This document shows, piece by piece, positions 39,201 to 52,102 of a stretch of DNA of 64,000 nucleotides (within the stretch, counting starts at the first letter, position 1; the number at the start of each line of letters is the position of its first letter). Below the pieces are notes generated by a model. The model made no database searches. It was not told where the DNA came from and saw nothing but the letters and a program-made list of their open reading frames with translations. This DNA is from Varroa destructor (Eukaryota > Arthropoda > Arachnida > Mesostigmata > Varroidae). The stretch is from NCBI RefSeq assembly GCF_002443255.2, contig NW_019211455.1, positions 55,928,671 to 55,992,670 of the forward strand, in the 5' to 3' direction. Made by a program: the position numbers and the translations under genes.

Positions 39201-42200
39201 GCGATAGCTTAAATGTACGGATTATTCGTATATGGTGTCATAAAAAAAAGATAAGCAATTTATAAAAGCAAAATGAAATAAATTTTCATACACTTGTATT
39301 TCGGAAACGTCCCATAGTTATCACGAGATAATGCACACCAAGTTGGTGTTAGGACTTACTCGAAGATTCAAGATGAACTTGATAGGATTTAACGGAAGAA
39401 TTCAAACCGTTTTGGCTACTTTAATAAGCAAAACCCAATCGACCTAAGTCGAGAACTCAAAAATTGTGACACACAGTAAACTTAAGAACAGTCAGTATTA
39501 TCTTCTTTCTTTCTTCATCTATCTTTAAAAAAGAAAGTAAAAGAACATTTTTTAGTAACACCAAACATATATACAATTTACCTCGTTTGGTACTTTTTTT
39601 AGAAGAAAGTTTGCCCCTTTTACAACGCATTTAACTTCGTCCTCGAGCACAAGCTTACAGGTTCGTGTGAGCACTTGTTTCATTCTATCTTTGTTCACGA
39701 TTGAACCTCCGCCGGTCGCATGTATTTCTGACAGGCCTTTTCGTCTGAAATTGCACAAAAGAAACTCATGTTACGTTTTGCGTCTATTTGCATGGTTTGC
39801 CCCACACTACAAAATCAAGATCGTTTCGTCGCTTATACAGAATATAGCACATGATTGTACATTAACTTCTACACTGTCGATTTTTTTTAATGATAATATC
39901 TATTACTATATTTATCCTAACAGAAGCCACCAAAACAAGCATTTTGCACGAAATTGTTATTATGTATCATAGTTATGGTGGATATATACGAATGTATCTA
40001 TCATATCAGATTGTCCTAGGGTACTGAACAGTACGGCGGGAACTCAACATCCAAGGCGCACGAGATAGAGCAAAAATGCCTTATTACATGTTAGACAGAT
40101 GTTTCTCTTTGTCTGACACCATTCTGTAGGCTGCTTTTTTGTGGTAGGCGACAAAGACTTGTCGGTGTCTCATCTTTGGAGACGATGTACTTTGTGTTGG
40201 TTATTGTTCTACAAATTATCTTTAAACTGCACTATACGTGTTTTCATCTCTTCTGGACTCGGTTCATGGGAAAAAAAATTCCCTTTTTCATCTTATATAC
40301 TTCCGCTACATTTTATAACACGCCTCCCCAGAAACATCATAATGAGCTGATAGGGAGCTTATTATATTTTGTCCAAAACCTTCAGTGGTCGCAGTAGCTT
40401 ATTCTCTGGTTTGAAGTCCTGAGGTTTCGTTACCTCTTTTATAATCCTTAACCACTCAGTTTCTGTTCTTAAAATTATTGTATCTGATGGTTCGCTACAG
40501 GTCTTCGACTTAGTATTTTCAGCAGTCCTCGATCGAGGCCATCCGGGTTCTCGTCTTCGATGAACAGAAATTTTATCACCAAGCATTAATTTCACGCGAT
40601 ATACATTATCTTTTGATTTTATTATTTTCCGATTATACTTAATCAACTTACAATTAAATGGTAAGAGGTTCGATAAAAATAACAAATTCCGTCTACTCGC
40701 GATGAATATTTATTATTTTTCGAGCTTATTCACTTTTCGACCCACTAAATAAAATCGAAGAGCACTACATTAGATTAAACAAAAGTTTATACGCTTTAAA
40801 AACCTACCCTTCCCCACTACCTATCACTCGGTGTCTACTTATGATAGACGGTCCAAAAACGCTATCAGTGAGCTGTGACGGCTTTTTGCTAAGTGCGATT
40901 TTAACTCTGAATAATGAATGTTTTAGGTGCGGCAAAGTGCATTTTCAAAGTCTATTATACTATGTATTTCGCTGACGCGAAGTAGCTCGGGGCACTTGGC
41001 TCTTGGACGCTAAAAAAACTACTCAAGAGTGGTTTTCCAAGTTGGAAAATGGTATCGATACCACCGCTCTAACTGGCCGTTTGGGTTTGATGACAGCTAC
41101 CTGAAGGTACTTCCGAAGAAAGACGGTCGACAAACAACTCGGGAATCGGCAGAAAAAATGAACCGCAGACACACGACCGCTGTGTGAATTTAAGTCGCTT
41201 GAGTTTATACAAAAAGTCAGACCTAAGGTATCAATTTTTGCGGACCTTCATTCAAAAAATATAATTCCGCGTTTAATAAAACTCCAAGACCTTAGTTTAT
41301 TTGTTTGCAACAAAGTAGAGAGTTGATCGGTACATTTAATTGGCCTACTTGCATCGAATGATCATTAACTTAAAACAATGTAGACAGTTATGCACGAGCA
41401 CCTTTACCAAGTATATATTTGGATTTGACTTTCATAACCTGTAACATTGCTGCCTAAGCTGCTAGATCTCTTCGCGTTATGCCCATAATAACTTAACGTT
41501 TAAGAAATTTTGCTACATTATTTTAGGAAGTTCGTAACATCTGAATTTAGTCTACAATTAATGAGATGAGCTGAGCTGAGCTGAGACGAATCATAGTAAC
41601 ACGGGAAACTCGTGTCTGGGTTTTTACTCTCGCTGAACGTCTTAACGAGCTGTTTTCCTAGTTACACAATTTCCATCGACCTACAAAGGTCAACCGAGAT
41701 AACAGAATGACTAACCGACATACAACTACCAGAATAAGTCAATGAGGGTCTGCTTCGAGCGTATCTCTTGCAATCCTACCTAATAGTATCTCATTGTTAG
41801 CTTCTCTTAACCTTCTGTTAGGATCTGCTGCCCTTTTCACATCCCAGAATTCCCAAAATACTTGGGAGGTTGGAGCAGCGCTCAGCGCTTACGACATGTG
41901 GGCATGTCAACGTCATTTAATTATAACAACACCACAAAGGTATTCTACTGTAATTTCGAAACGCCGGTTGTAATACATATTCGTTGAGTATCGATTAGCC
42001 GCACTTTCCAATGGATAATATTCCTTACAATGATATCATAATATTTACATCATATCACCTATTACGTGGGCCATGCTATAGCTGTAAAAAGATAGATAAA
42101 CCAAGATTTAGGATCATAGAAATCCATTGGGCGCTGATGTTGCACATGTGGAAGTAATAGACATACATTTACTGCTATTTTAGAAAAATTCAAAGAAGAC

Positions 42201-43426
42201 ACGATAATGTAGTTGTAACCCATATTGATGCTATAAATGTTACAAACTGCTATACGAGAAACCTACAGACTTTAAACGAAATTAGCGCAATGTCAGAAAA
42301 AGAAGAACAAAGTCGCAGCTATCCGTACTAATTTTGGATAGTACAGGTAATTACAACAGTCTTAATCTGACTGATATCTGATCGTAGAAATTTCGCGCAG
42401 TTACATATAGACCACACGAACAAATAAATCAAAGACTGAAATGCTTCGTCACATTTTTGTACCTTAGATTGATTCTGATATTTGACGTATCAGGGCAACG
42501 ACGCTAAATGACCGCATTGTCTACCGCAATAAGCTACAGTCTTCAAGCTTCCGTTGAGTATAGCATAGACCATATATTTATATACGTATATATATATGTA
42601 TACCAACCGTTCGTTACGGTCCTTAACATCCCGCAAAAACCACTTGTAATACAAATTAAGTTCTGCTTAAGGAGAAGTCAAGCAGCTGGGCTTCAGGACA
42701 GAAAGACGCGTTGATGCAACGTTTCTGCCTGTGTTCTGCGGTCTAATAATACAAGTAACAAAAAGGTTCCTTTACGACTTTTATGTATTGTTTCATTCAA
42801 TTCTACTGCCCAATATGTGCTATAAAGGAAAGTTTAGAATGACTAAAAGCTCAGACTTGAAAACCTTTTTGACTTGGCTTATATTTACATGTAGCTACAT
42901 TTGTATGATAACACACTATTAGTTACTTTGCTCGCTGAAGCAAACCAGTAAAATTTACTCACCTGATAAACTTTAAGCATTCGTCGAGTTTACTTGAATC
43001 GAACTTAGCCAGATGAAGTTGATTTAAGGTGCTGTCAAGATATCTCTGTTGGAGGTAATCTGGCTTTTTCACGGGCGGTTGCGCAAAATAAGCGACCTTT
43101 GCTAGAGAGCCTCCGACGTCAAGACCCATCCATTTCACGTTTTGCTTCTCAATACCAGCAATTGTCAATGGCAGTTCGTAATCGGGTTTCTGAATACTCG
43201 GCGAACCCGGGGCTTGCGACCCAGCATGGAATGGCGGTGAAATATCGCTTAACATGTCCGGCACCGGATAATGCAGCCGCGAGTTCATCCCACTACTTAG
43301 CGGCACATTTGGAAATAACGGCACACTGAATGCATTCGGGTTTAGGGGCGTTTTACGCAATGACGGGAACCCGTCCTTGTCATCCTCAGGCTGTATGGTC
43401 GGCTGTTTTCCCCGTTGTCCAGACAT
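33274..43426 (-). CDS. PANK4: Pantothenate kinase 4: PanK fold fused to DUF89 phosphatase (9 exons)
   Basis: The PANK4 family joins an ASKHA-type pantothenate kinase fold to a DUF89/ARMT1 metal phosphatase that in human acts on phosphopantetheine and related metabolites. Exons on the minus strand are 43426-42963, 39744-39582, 37741-37598, 37400-36678, 35940-35711, 35392-35190, 34873-34649, 34274-34046 and 33556-33274. All are GT-AG and in phase, giving 887 aa against about 773 in human. The kinase part starts near residue 97 with the phosphate loop LDVGGSLAK, followed by HATGGG at about 163-168 and SGVSVVK near 257. The Glu and Arg equivalent to PANK3 Glu138 and Arg207 appear present as Glu191 and Arg266. 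The phosphatase part (about 500-875) keeps Asp709-Asn710 (IDNCGFD), Asp746 (SRPALNDV) and EGMGRAIHTNY. Extra length comes from an N-terminal Pro/Ser segment and a roughly 28-residue insert after residue 310. Introns 2 (37742-39581) and 1 (39745-42962) carry mariner relics. Confidence 0.93.
38019..39150 (+). mobile_element. Decayed mariner transposon with both terminal repeats, inside a PANK4 intron
   Basis: The left end TTGATAAAAAAAAAAA...AGTATTAACC (38019-38045) and the right end, read on the reverse strand as TTGTTGAAAAAGTATTAACC (39131-39150), form an inverted pair about 1.13 kb apart, the usual mariner length. Between them, in shifting frames, lie NATQVHKKMWAP and FYSGNFDVGDVERP (helix-turn-helix region, about 38239-38375), ICETLQKRNEI...LKRLITCDDKRITYDKNA (38510-38608, around the first catalytic Asp) and VFHQDK (38802-38819, where intact copies read HQDNARPH). 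After these come PPYSPDL-like and LSEKWQEVTNQNG blocks. Stops and frameshifts make it inactive. It is opposite in strand to PANK4. Confidence 0.85.
40960..41340 (+). mobile_element. Mariner transposase N-terminal fragment (relic)
   Basis: Broken frames give TTQEWFSKLENG (about 41018-41055) and TTRESAEKMNRRHTTAV (about 41131-41185). These fit the two helix-turn-helix blocks of mariner transposases (…WF.RF..G… and TTRELAEKLN..HTTV). No catalytic blocks or terminal repeats were recognised. The piece lies in the first PANK4 intron. Confidence 0.6.
41565..41585. repeat. Short GAGCT pentanucleotide repeat
   Basis: Four GAGCT-type units lie in PANK4 intron 1. No function is suggested. Confidence 0.7.
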
Positions 43427-44002
43427 AGCGAAATCTTGTCAGTGATGAGGGCTTACTAGCGATTCAGACGTTGGCACAATTGGCTTACACAATGGAACTC
43501 TCTGTATCTGCCTGTTGTAAATAGTAAAGACGATAACGACAGAGAGGTCAGCAATCTCTAGCAGCGCTGACGAACTCTGCTAGGTACAGCTACAGCGGCA
43601 TAGCCCTAGACACTATAAACTATCTATAGACACTGCCATTTCAGCTCCCTGTGTACATATGTAGATTTGTGGAACAATGCCGGTTCACCTGTCCCAGCAA
43701 AGAAAAGGCAACGGAAAACTTTTCGCGCAACCGAAGTTCTGTTTAGTTCTAACCATGAGCAGCAACTACTTTCTGGCGCGAAGGCCAAAGCGGTCGAAAC
43801 GAGTGCGCGAACGTAAAAATTGCCAAACTTACAAACTAACAGAGAATCAAAAAGCTGTACTGGCTACAATGTTCATTCTCGTTGCAAACGTTGTAGAATA
43901 CTCGAGGTATAGGAAATCAACCGACGGCATTAGCAGATGAAACCAATTGCGAATGACGCGGAAAAGAATGTAAAACTGATGATTGCTTTCAAAATATGAT
44001 TG

Positions 44003-44032
44003 TCTCTCTTTCTCTCTCTCTCTCTCTCTCTC
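44003..44032. repeat. (TC)n microsatellite
   Basis: A nearly pure TC dinucleotide run lies about 580 bases upstream of the PANK4 start codon. On the PANK4 strand it reads as GA repeats, a type often found near arthropod promoters and bound by GAGA-type factors. Any regulatory role is inference. Confidence 0.85.
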
Positions 44033-46253
44033 GATGAGTGATGGTGTCGACGGCCTTTGCCCGTTGCCGCATCAGCAACAACGATTGATACCGCGCACGC
44101 TGTAGGTGGGCTGTAACCGCTACTTACATTTCAGGACGGGCTGTTATCCTTGAGCGCTTTATATACATATGATATATGCGGAGAGCGAGAAGGTAGTACT
44201 GGGTAGTCTTGAATATTGTATTAGCTGAATACCATGTACAACTGTGACCTTTTCATACGCGATTCCGCAGTATCGATCGATCGATGGTTGCACTTAAATC
44301 TTAAATCACTTATTAATAAAAAGAATGTTCGAAACAGCCACGAATCAACTAACTCAACGATAAACTGGGATGAACCCGACGGAAAAACACGGACAGCGAG
44401 AGAGACTACCACAAGGTGGTGGTACCTGTATGATCAACACGCAGTAGGAAAACTAACCCAAGAAATGGTTGTATCTGTTTGCAGGTCGTTCGATGGCCAC
44501 GTACAGCGGGTGCCGCAGTAACTGATCCGGAAACAAAGCGATTGTTGCATAATAAAACGGAGAAATTGAATAGAAATAAAATGCACACTTCGAAAGATTC
44601 AATGTTCTACTCAAGATGTCACTTGCTGCTACGGCAGAAGACTGCTGTGCAATGGCAGCTTAATATGATTATGAATTATTATTATAGAGGTGTGTGAGCA
44701 CCAAGTGTTCATTCAATCACCCAAGGATTCGTCGAACGCAAACAGTTAATAGGAATAACCCCCATGAGACGTTATGAAATCCTAATGACTCGTTAGGTAG
44801 ATAAGTTTGTTGTTGAAAAGTCTTGCTAGCACCACCCCTAGGCATTTATCGATATACGAAACTCCCCTTTGATTACTGTAGAGTTCATTCGATAGGTTCA
44901 GTAGGTATCTTATACAAGCTTCTAAGTAGGCTCGAATAAGATACGTGACACCTAATTATTTGTTAAGAACCACCAAGCTCGTCTGGTATGCCTTGAATAG
45001 ACAGTTGTTGTTTTAGTACTCGTCGGTTTCAGTTCAATAGATAATCTTATTGTCTTCTGAACAAGTCGTTACGTAGAAAAAAGTAAGAGGTCTAGGATGA
45101 TTATCACCGTCTGGACCATTTATTTTATTTACAGGCTCCTAAACGTTGAAGATGTCCGAATTGTAAACAAAGGAAAGTTTTTCCGACTATACACACAACA
45201 GTAGCAACAGTAGTGGAGATGGCGGAGGTACAAATGGGGCAATTTCTTAGGTAGAATCATCCCCTCCCCCCAGTTGAAAAGTTGTCGGCTATTCTTATTG
45301 TAGTCAGCGCCGATACAGGTAGAAGCTATACTCTGCTGTCATTAACGATAGCAACTCCGCCTTAGGAAACAAAGCACCTCAACGAGAGGCCATTTGCCTG
45401 CTGTTGCTAAACAGGACTCAAACATGAAATCTATGCGCCCCGGGACTTTATGACTAGAAGGGTAGCTTCAATTCATACGTACTCGGTACAATTTGACTTC
45501 CTGGTGCAGCCCGGCAATCGACTAGACGCTACCAGTTGTTGTTTTGTACTAATGACAGCGCACGCCCCGTCTTCAATCATCCAACTAGTTTAGCTGCCCT
45601 ATCAGATGCATTCATATTTCATGTGGTCGACTCTTCTCGATTTGTCGAACACTTTTGAGCTACCTTTTTCGTCGCCGCTAGTACTAACATTGTGCCTCCC
45701 AACGATATCTTTGGCCCGTTTTGCAGTAGTTAGCTATTTACCTAGCCGCCGCTTCCATTCGCGTACTACATCAAGCCGATCAGCTGATCCGCTTTAGGCT
45801 CAACCGGAAAAGCGACAATATTATGACACTGTATCCGCTTACAGCCACGTACCGCAGCGTCGACAACACGTACCTTGTGAAAATGCTGCAAAATTATGCG
45901 ATTTAATTGCGCACTGATCCACAACGATTAGTAGTAATACTGTTATTATTGAGCTTTTCGTGCATTCATTAGTTGACTAACCACAACCTATTCGCGGAAC
46001 GATTATGATAACCCAATACACACGCATAACAAACATGGGCTCGAAGCATATCGATCTGATCCGAAGTCGAAGTACGAGCACAAAATTCGCCGACTGATGG
46101 TGAGCATAGACACTGACCGACAACCGCAGAAAGAACTGAGATAAAAAAGTGAAATGAATCGATCTTTACGACGGATCGATTAGAAGTAGCCTTCCCTTGT
46201 CGTGTGTCTTGGAATGGAAAGACACTTAAACTGGTGCTATCAGTTATCATCAT

Positions 46254-46281
46254 CAATAATAATAATAATAATAATAATAAT
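46254..46281. repeat. (AAT)n microsatellite
   Basis: Nine AAT trinucleotides. On the minus strand they create an artificial poly-Leu reading frame, which should not be taken as a gene. Confidence 0.9.
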
Positions 46282-46486
46282 GGCGTCAACTGTAAACCTA
46301 AAACCAAATGTAGGTAAACAATTTTAGCAGCATTATGCGCCGGAACCAGCAGGATCGTTTACAGAGACAAAGAAAGCAGTCTACTTGCGAAGGATCTGTT
46401 TAACACCACTTGTATCCACATTGTTCCTGCTGCTTGTTAGCGACATTGGAAAGAAATAAATTCGCGCTACTGCCGCTAGCAAAATG

Positions 46487-46487
<1 letters not shown>

Positions 46488-46552
<65 letters not shown>
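46488..46552. repeat. (CGT)n microsatellite, about 21 perfect units
   Basis: This is the longest perfect array in the window, about 64 bases of uninterrupted CGT/GTC. It is non-coding in context, lying between PANK4 and BRD9. Long perfect arrays of this kind are usually length-polymorphic. Confidence 0.93.
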
Positions 46553-49500
46553 TCCGGTATCGCGGGATTTGCATGGGCACTAAGGGTTACTCTGCACCTC
46601 GTACCGGGGCTTCGCCACCTCGTCGCACTCGTTAACGATTCCGATTAGTCTCAGCTCATTAACCCGTTATTCAGTCCGCCGATTATTTCTCAATTGCTTT
46701 GTGTTATTCGTCCTGTTTTTCCCTACACAATAAGCACCTGTATACACACAGGTGATAAATAAATAAACACGCTCGAACATCCCACCGTCGCGCATTGTCT
46801 ACATGATCGTAATCATAGTAACATAATCATAACAACGTCAAACACGAAGAGTCCGACACACTACGGAGAGCTGCACTACCAGTCACCCGCAGTAGCTGAT
46901 CTTGAACGACCCCGTATTCCTAACTGGAGTGGTCGGCGTTTATTACGTTGTGTTAGGGAAACGACCTATGGCTTGACTCTCCGACCTGTCCAGGCGGCTT
47001 GAATTGCCACTGCTAATGCAACCAATTTACCGGCCGCTTGCTGTTAGTTTTGCAGGGAGGCTGACTGAGATGCCGCACGTAACAACAGGCGACACAGGCC
47101 AGGAATTTAGTGTCGCAGCCGGCGGACTCCGAACCGCCACATACGCAATGCGAGATTTAACGATAACAGCAGATACTCTGATCCGACCGACTGCCCAATG
47201 ATCGGTGCTACAATTTTGTACCCCTACTCATTACGCCAATGCCACTGAGTACTGCTGCTTCGGTAAACAGACAGGGGGGGGAAAACGAGACCATCACAGC
47301 GTGCACCGGGACAGGACGGTCGTATCGTGCACACGCAGAAGACAATAATAACAATAACAATGCTCTCATAAGCGGGCTGGCTAAAGGCACTGGCAAGAAA
47401 GAGTGATAGCGAGGAAGAGGGGGAGAGGGGAAGACGACAGTAAACAGCGCACCATATCGTTTCTTTGGTTGTTGTTCGCACCAAATTGACGACCGGCAAA
47501 GTGTATGGAAAATGATCGCTCGTAAACTCGATACGAGGATTATGGAAGAATCGAGGTCGCTTCTCGTCTTGTTTACCGATGTAGGTATAATAGGCCAGAA
47601 TGCTGTTCAGCACTAACGTACGCTAATGATAGTCGTTCGAAGAAATATATTCGATACTCTATTATACTATTATTGTATCTCGATTTTTCCGTCTGTCTGT
47701 TAGGCGGTATCGATTGTCAAGTGGCTGGCTGATTACCCAACGGGTAGCGGTTGTGTAATCAAGCTGTTGTTGTCATCAAGTAGTGGATAAGTTCAGGTGT
47801 GATCTGTGATGATCGACAGGTGAGGTGAAGGCTTGGCGGTTTACCCGTAATGACAGACAACGGGTAGTGCTCTAGGTGCGCGACGCACTCATAGCCACGC
47901 TCCAAGAACTGCTGGCTTATTCACTACGGGGAACTTTGCCAGCTCAGTCAAGCCGAACCGTCCGCTGCTATTTAGGCCACTCTGTAGACTTTACTTCTGC
48001 AAGATTAAAAATTGGTCCATCGGACCTGTGACTCGCTCAACCGTCTGCTCTCGGAATTCGTTTGTTGGGTGCGTCCACCATTTTCGTTAACGACCTTCGT
48101 CGGGAAGACTCCGTGCTGGCAACCCTGTGGTGCGTTGTTCTTAGCTACGTTTTTGCAGCGAATTTAACCAATAATGCTTTTGAGCTCGATGTTAAGGTTA
48201 AAATATATATTCATTCTAGAGTTAAGAGTAAACAACATGTAGCCGAGGGGACGAATATGCAGATTGCGCGCCTACGAGTCAGAGTTGGCTCACTACTTCC
48301 AGTATTGCTTCGAAAGAGATTCCAAAGCCGAATTTGTATGGCACTCCAAACTGACGGTTGGAAAAAAAAATATATACATACAATTTTATAACCTGATTAA
48401 GGATTTCATAACACTGCTATTGCAAATCTCAATATAAAATGGCATAATACTGATACATGCTTAAGCAACTTTTCACATAGACAGACTGAAACAGACGAGT
48501 TTCGCTATTTTCCTCTTTTGTCTGTTGTACATCTTACGGGCAATACAGGTTCTCCGGGGTAGCTTATCTTGGTAATTCCAATGACTCAGATACGTTTAAG
48601 ATAAGAAAGGACTTGAGAATTAGTGGATGGTGATCTTGGCGGGATAAAGTCCGCCTGTTGGAGTCGAGCGCCATACTTGTTGGTTCATGCTAAGTAAACA
48701 TTGCTCTGATGGTGCTCAATTGTGCGTAAACAGCGTTACTAAAACCCTCTTTAATAAAAAGAAAACTTTATGATAGCTCTAAGTAAATCTCTGCCACGGT
48801 TTTTGATTAAAGACAGAAATTCAATAGCGAAGCTTTCGAGGGGAAACAGATTAAGCACAGAGGCGTTACAGAAACACTGATAAAATAATATTGGGGGAGT
48901 CAAATGGACATAATTGTTAGAAGTCGTTTGAACTTTGTAAGCTTTTCTGTTTTGTAGTCTTGTTTCCAATCTCAATTCGCGACTGAATTATAACAATAAA
49001 GACAAACATTGAAAGCAGAAAAAGCCTGACCATAGCCCTGGGCGACACGTAATATTTTATTATTTTATACATTCGTTGAATTAGGTTAATAGTATTAAGG
49101 GACGACAAATATCTTCAAACACTCTGGGTATAGTATTGCATTATTTATTCTCTTTCGTGGTTGATGCTTTACCGCTTTTATGATGCTAAATTTTTTTTTC
49201 ACTAAAAACAATTTTGAATTTGCGCGCCCTTATTGTTCTCACACCGTGAGATCGCCTGGCCCTCCCTCAGCGATATTTTTACCCAGCGTTCTCCGTGTCA
49301 CATGCATCCATCCATCCATCCATTCATCTGTTAGGTCGGTGTTCCTAATCTGTGTGCTTGTCTTTTTGACTGCTTTCCGATTCTTTCAGTCGTCTGCTCT
49401 CAGAGATCAGCATAGTTTCACAAACAGTGATTTGTGTTTGCTGTCTGCTATAGCAACCACTGTTTAGTTTTTCTCTCGTTCTTTTGTACATGTCGCCGAA

Positions 49501-50702
49501 CCGTCGTCTGCTGCTTATTCGTGTCGCTTTACCGTCTACCGTTGATCATCAACACGTTAGGTTGCTATTATAGTACCATTCCCGATCAGAAGACACGTGG
49601 TAGGAATTAACGCGTGTGTGGTATTCACCAGCTGTCCGCCAGTGAATCCACGCCGTATGGCAGCCGCTGCGTCTCTGGCCGACGACAGCAACAACTTACA
49701 ATGATCAAAAAAAAACTCACAACAGCATCGTAGCGATGTGTGCTGGCGGAAGTACGGCCGCAGCAACGGCGTTTATCTCTCTGTATGTCGTTTCTTTGCT
49801 CGCTCCGTCTACCTATTCACCTCGGTTCTGTTAGCCGCTAGCCGTGGATTCTCATCGGATCAGTTGCGACATTCCGCCCTCTCTCTCGACTTCTTTTTGT
49901 CCGCTGCCGGCTATTTAGCCGAGTCCGTGGCTGGCGCCATTGTCGTCGCTGTCGTTGTTGTGACATCAGCAGCGCGCTGAGGCGACGGCGAGCTCGTATC
50001 GTTCCAGCGGCCGCAGTAGAAGGTGCAGGCGAAAAAGAACGGACACGAACGAACGCTGCTGCTACCGTTGATGTGGCGCCGCGCTCACTCTTTCCTTCAA
50101 TGCCGTTCGTTTTAGCGGTCGTTCAGCTTGATGGTTCGCTGCCTGTCTGACTAGCTGACGGACGGAAGGTTGACTAACTGGGAGAGTGAGTGGCAGGTCG
50201 CCACTTATCGCGGCTCGACGATCGCCGCTGCTACGGGCGGCTGCGGGTACAGCGACTTGGTGGTCGTTCTGTTCGCACCGTCGTTTCGACCCGCCATTAC
50301 CGCTGCTGTGCTGTTGCCCGGCGACGATGACGACGACTACGGAGGAGAACTGAGCGGCAACGGCGGCGGCAGCAGCAGCAGCCCCTTTGCGACCACTATA
50401 TTATATACACACAACATCACTGTTGCAACTCCTGCGCCGCGCTGCGTTGGCAGTAGTAGCAGCAGCAGCAGCGATCGTTCGACAGCGAACAAGGATCACA
50501 GGCAGACAGCTAGGCCGCAAAGTGAAGCTGCTGCTGCTGCCTGACGGACTAGTTAGATCGCCACGGGCTGGCTGGCTGGTGCCGTTACTGCAGCAGCAAT
50601 CGAGTAATGAGAAGTCGCCAGCGGCAACAGGAATTTCGCGACGGACGACGACGTATCAAGAATCGCTGGAGAGTTGTTGCTGCTGCTGCTGTAGTCGCCG
50701 CT

Positions 50703-50703
<1 letters not shown>

Positions 50704-50740
<37 letters not shown>
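50704..50740. repeat. (CCG)n microsatellite with flanking GCT/CAG units
   Basis: About 12 CCG units are flanked by short GCT (50677-50691) and CAG (50741-50752) runs, inside the GC-rich stretch upstream of BRD9. This is consistent with a 5' UTR or promoter. Confidence 0.9.
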
Positions 50741-52039
50741 TGCAGCAGCAGCAAAAGCAGTGGCCGATAGCGTCGTCAGTCGTGTTCCGTTTAGTGGTGG
50801 TGCTGTGGCATTAGAAACAATAACAGCAGCAGTAATTACAGAAATGGTGGCTGTAGCTGTAGTAACAGCGGTGATTAAGTGACTGAGTAACCGACAGCAA
50901 AACAGCGAGCAAATAAACCCAGACAGCAGCCTAACACGAAACGCGAGCGTCGTAATCGCCAGTGCTAATAAGCGTACTGGCCTAAATTAACAAAACGAGG
51001 AAGAATAAAAAGCAAAACAGAAAACAGCCAATACGATTATTATGCGTCTATTTTCTTGGGCCATGTGTGTAACGAGCAGTTAGTTCATCCTGGGGTGTCT
51101 AATCTGCTGACGGCTGCCTGGCGCTGTTCGTTCCGCATCGACCTGTACCGACAGCAGGCGGGCAACACTGGCTGCTGGCGACTGGTTTGTGTCGAACGAC
51201 CAACCAACCGACCGATTGATTGACTGACTCCTACAGTTACTACGACAACTGATAACGTTCCTGTCGGTATATGTATCATATTTATATGCATATATATGTG
51301 TTTGTATGTATATATGGAAGAAAGGAACGACAGTGAGGAAAGACAAAATTAGGCGGTACTTTGATTAGCAGCTGTTTGGTCAGCTGAACGCTTAATTTCG
51401 AAGTTGAAACAACAACTGTGGGACGGACAGTGCTCGTTGTGTTTGTACTGTATATCTGCGTGGGCGGGTCGGGGTGTGTGTGTGTGTGTCTTTGTGTATT
51501 TGTTGTTTCTGCGCCGAAGATCAGTGGGAAGATAGGGGCGAATGACAACAAAAGTAAATCATCAGTTCACTGAATAAGTTCGGATTGGGGAGCGGACGAT
51601 CTGTCGATGCTATTTATGTCAACTGTCGTCGATACGCTTGTTATTGACTCTGTATACGCTGGCTGACAAGTGCTCGATTTGAGATGAAATAAACAAGGAC
51701 AAATGTGTCGTTTGATAAGCAATACATTCCAGAAAAAATGAAGCCGCAAATTGTGTCCGTACGCCGAAGGTTTCTTGCTGATCAAGTTTAGTTTTAACGT
51801 TCAGATGAATGACTTGACCAACATAAAAAGATCTTCCACCTTTATTGAATCCGTGCCTGCCTATATATATATACGTATAAAGTATACATATATATCATCG
51901 AGTGGCGTATCACTGGCGTCTAACCAATCGTGTTTTCGTGACAGAAGTGCGTGTGAATGCAAGTATATATCAAAATACTGTTAACGACGACGAAACCGCG
52001 CAACTTTCGCGGCTCTGTTAGTGAGACACGTTAGAAACA

Positions 52040-52073
<34 letters not shown>
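52040..52073 (+). repeat. (CGA)n array just upstream of the BRD9 start
   Basis: Eleven CGA/GAC units end about 30 bases before the BRD9 ATG at 52103. A TGA near 52091 and other stops separate the array from the start codon, so it is likely in the 5' UTR rather than coding. Confidence 0.9.
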
Positions 52074-52102
52074 TTGCGTTTACTATTTATTGACACAACG
52101 AG

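Larger units (their letters stand above)
43427..52102. other. Head-to-head spacer between PANK4 and BRD9, repeat- and GC-rich
   Basis: About 8.7 kb separate the two start codons. No conserved coding region was recognised. Open frames here, such as 50170-50544, 50387-50770 and 45969-46307, are by-products of trinucleotide runs (poly-Ser, poly-Ala, poly-Leu). G+C is raised from about 49700 to 51000, with CCG, CAG and GAC runs, as is common in 5' UTRs and promoters. The segment must hold the PANK4 and BRD9 promoters. Exact transcription starts cannot be read from the sequence. Confidence 0.6.

Noticed and set aside
45969..46307. Minus-strand frame with a poly-Leu start resembling a signal peptide
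   Set aside because: The Leu run is simply the AAT microsatellite read backwards; no family resemblance and no splice context.
50170..50882. Overlapping plus-strand frames with poly-Ser, poly-Ala and poly-Asp runs
   Set aside because: Several frames are open at once because of trinucleotide repeats; more likely promoter or 5' UTR sequence than coding.
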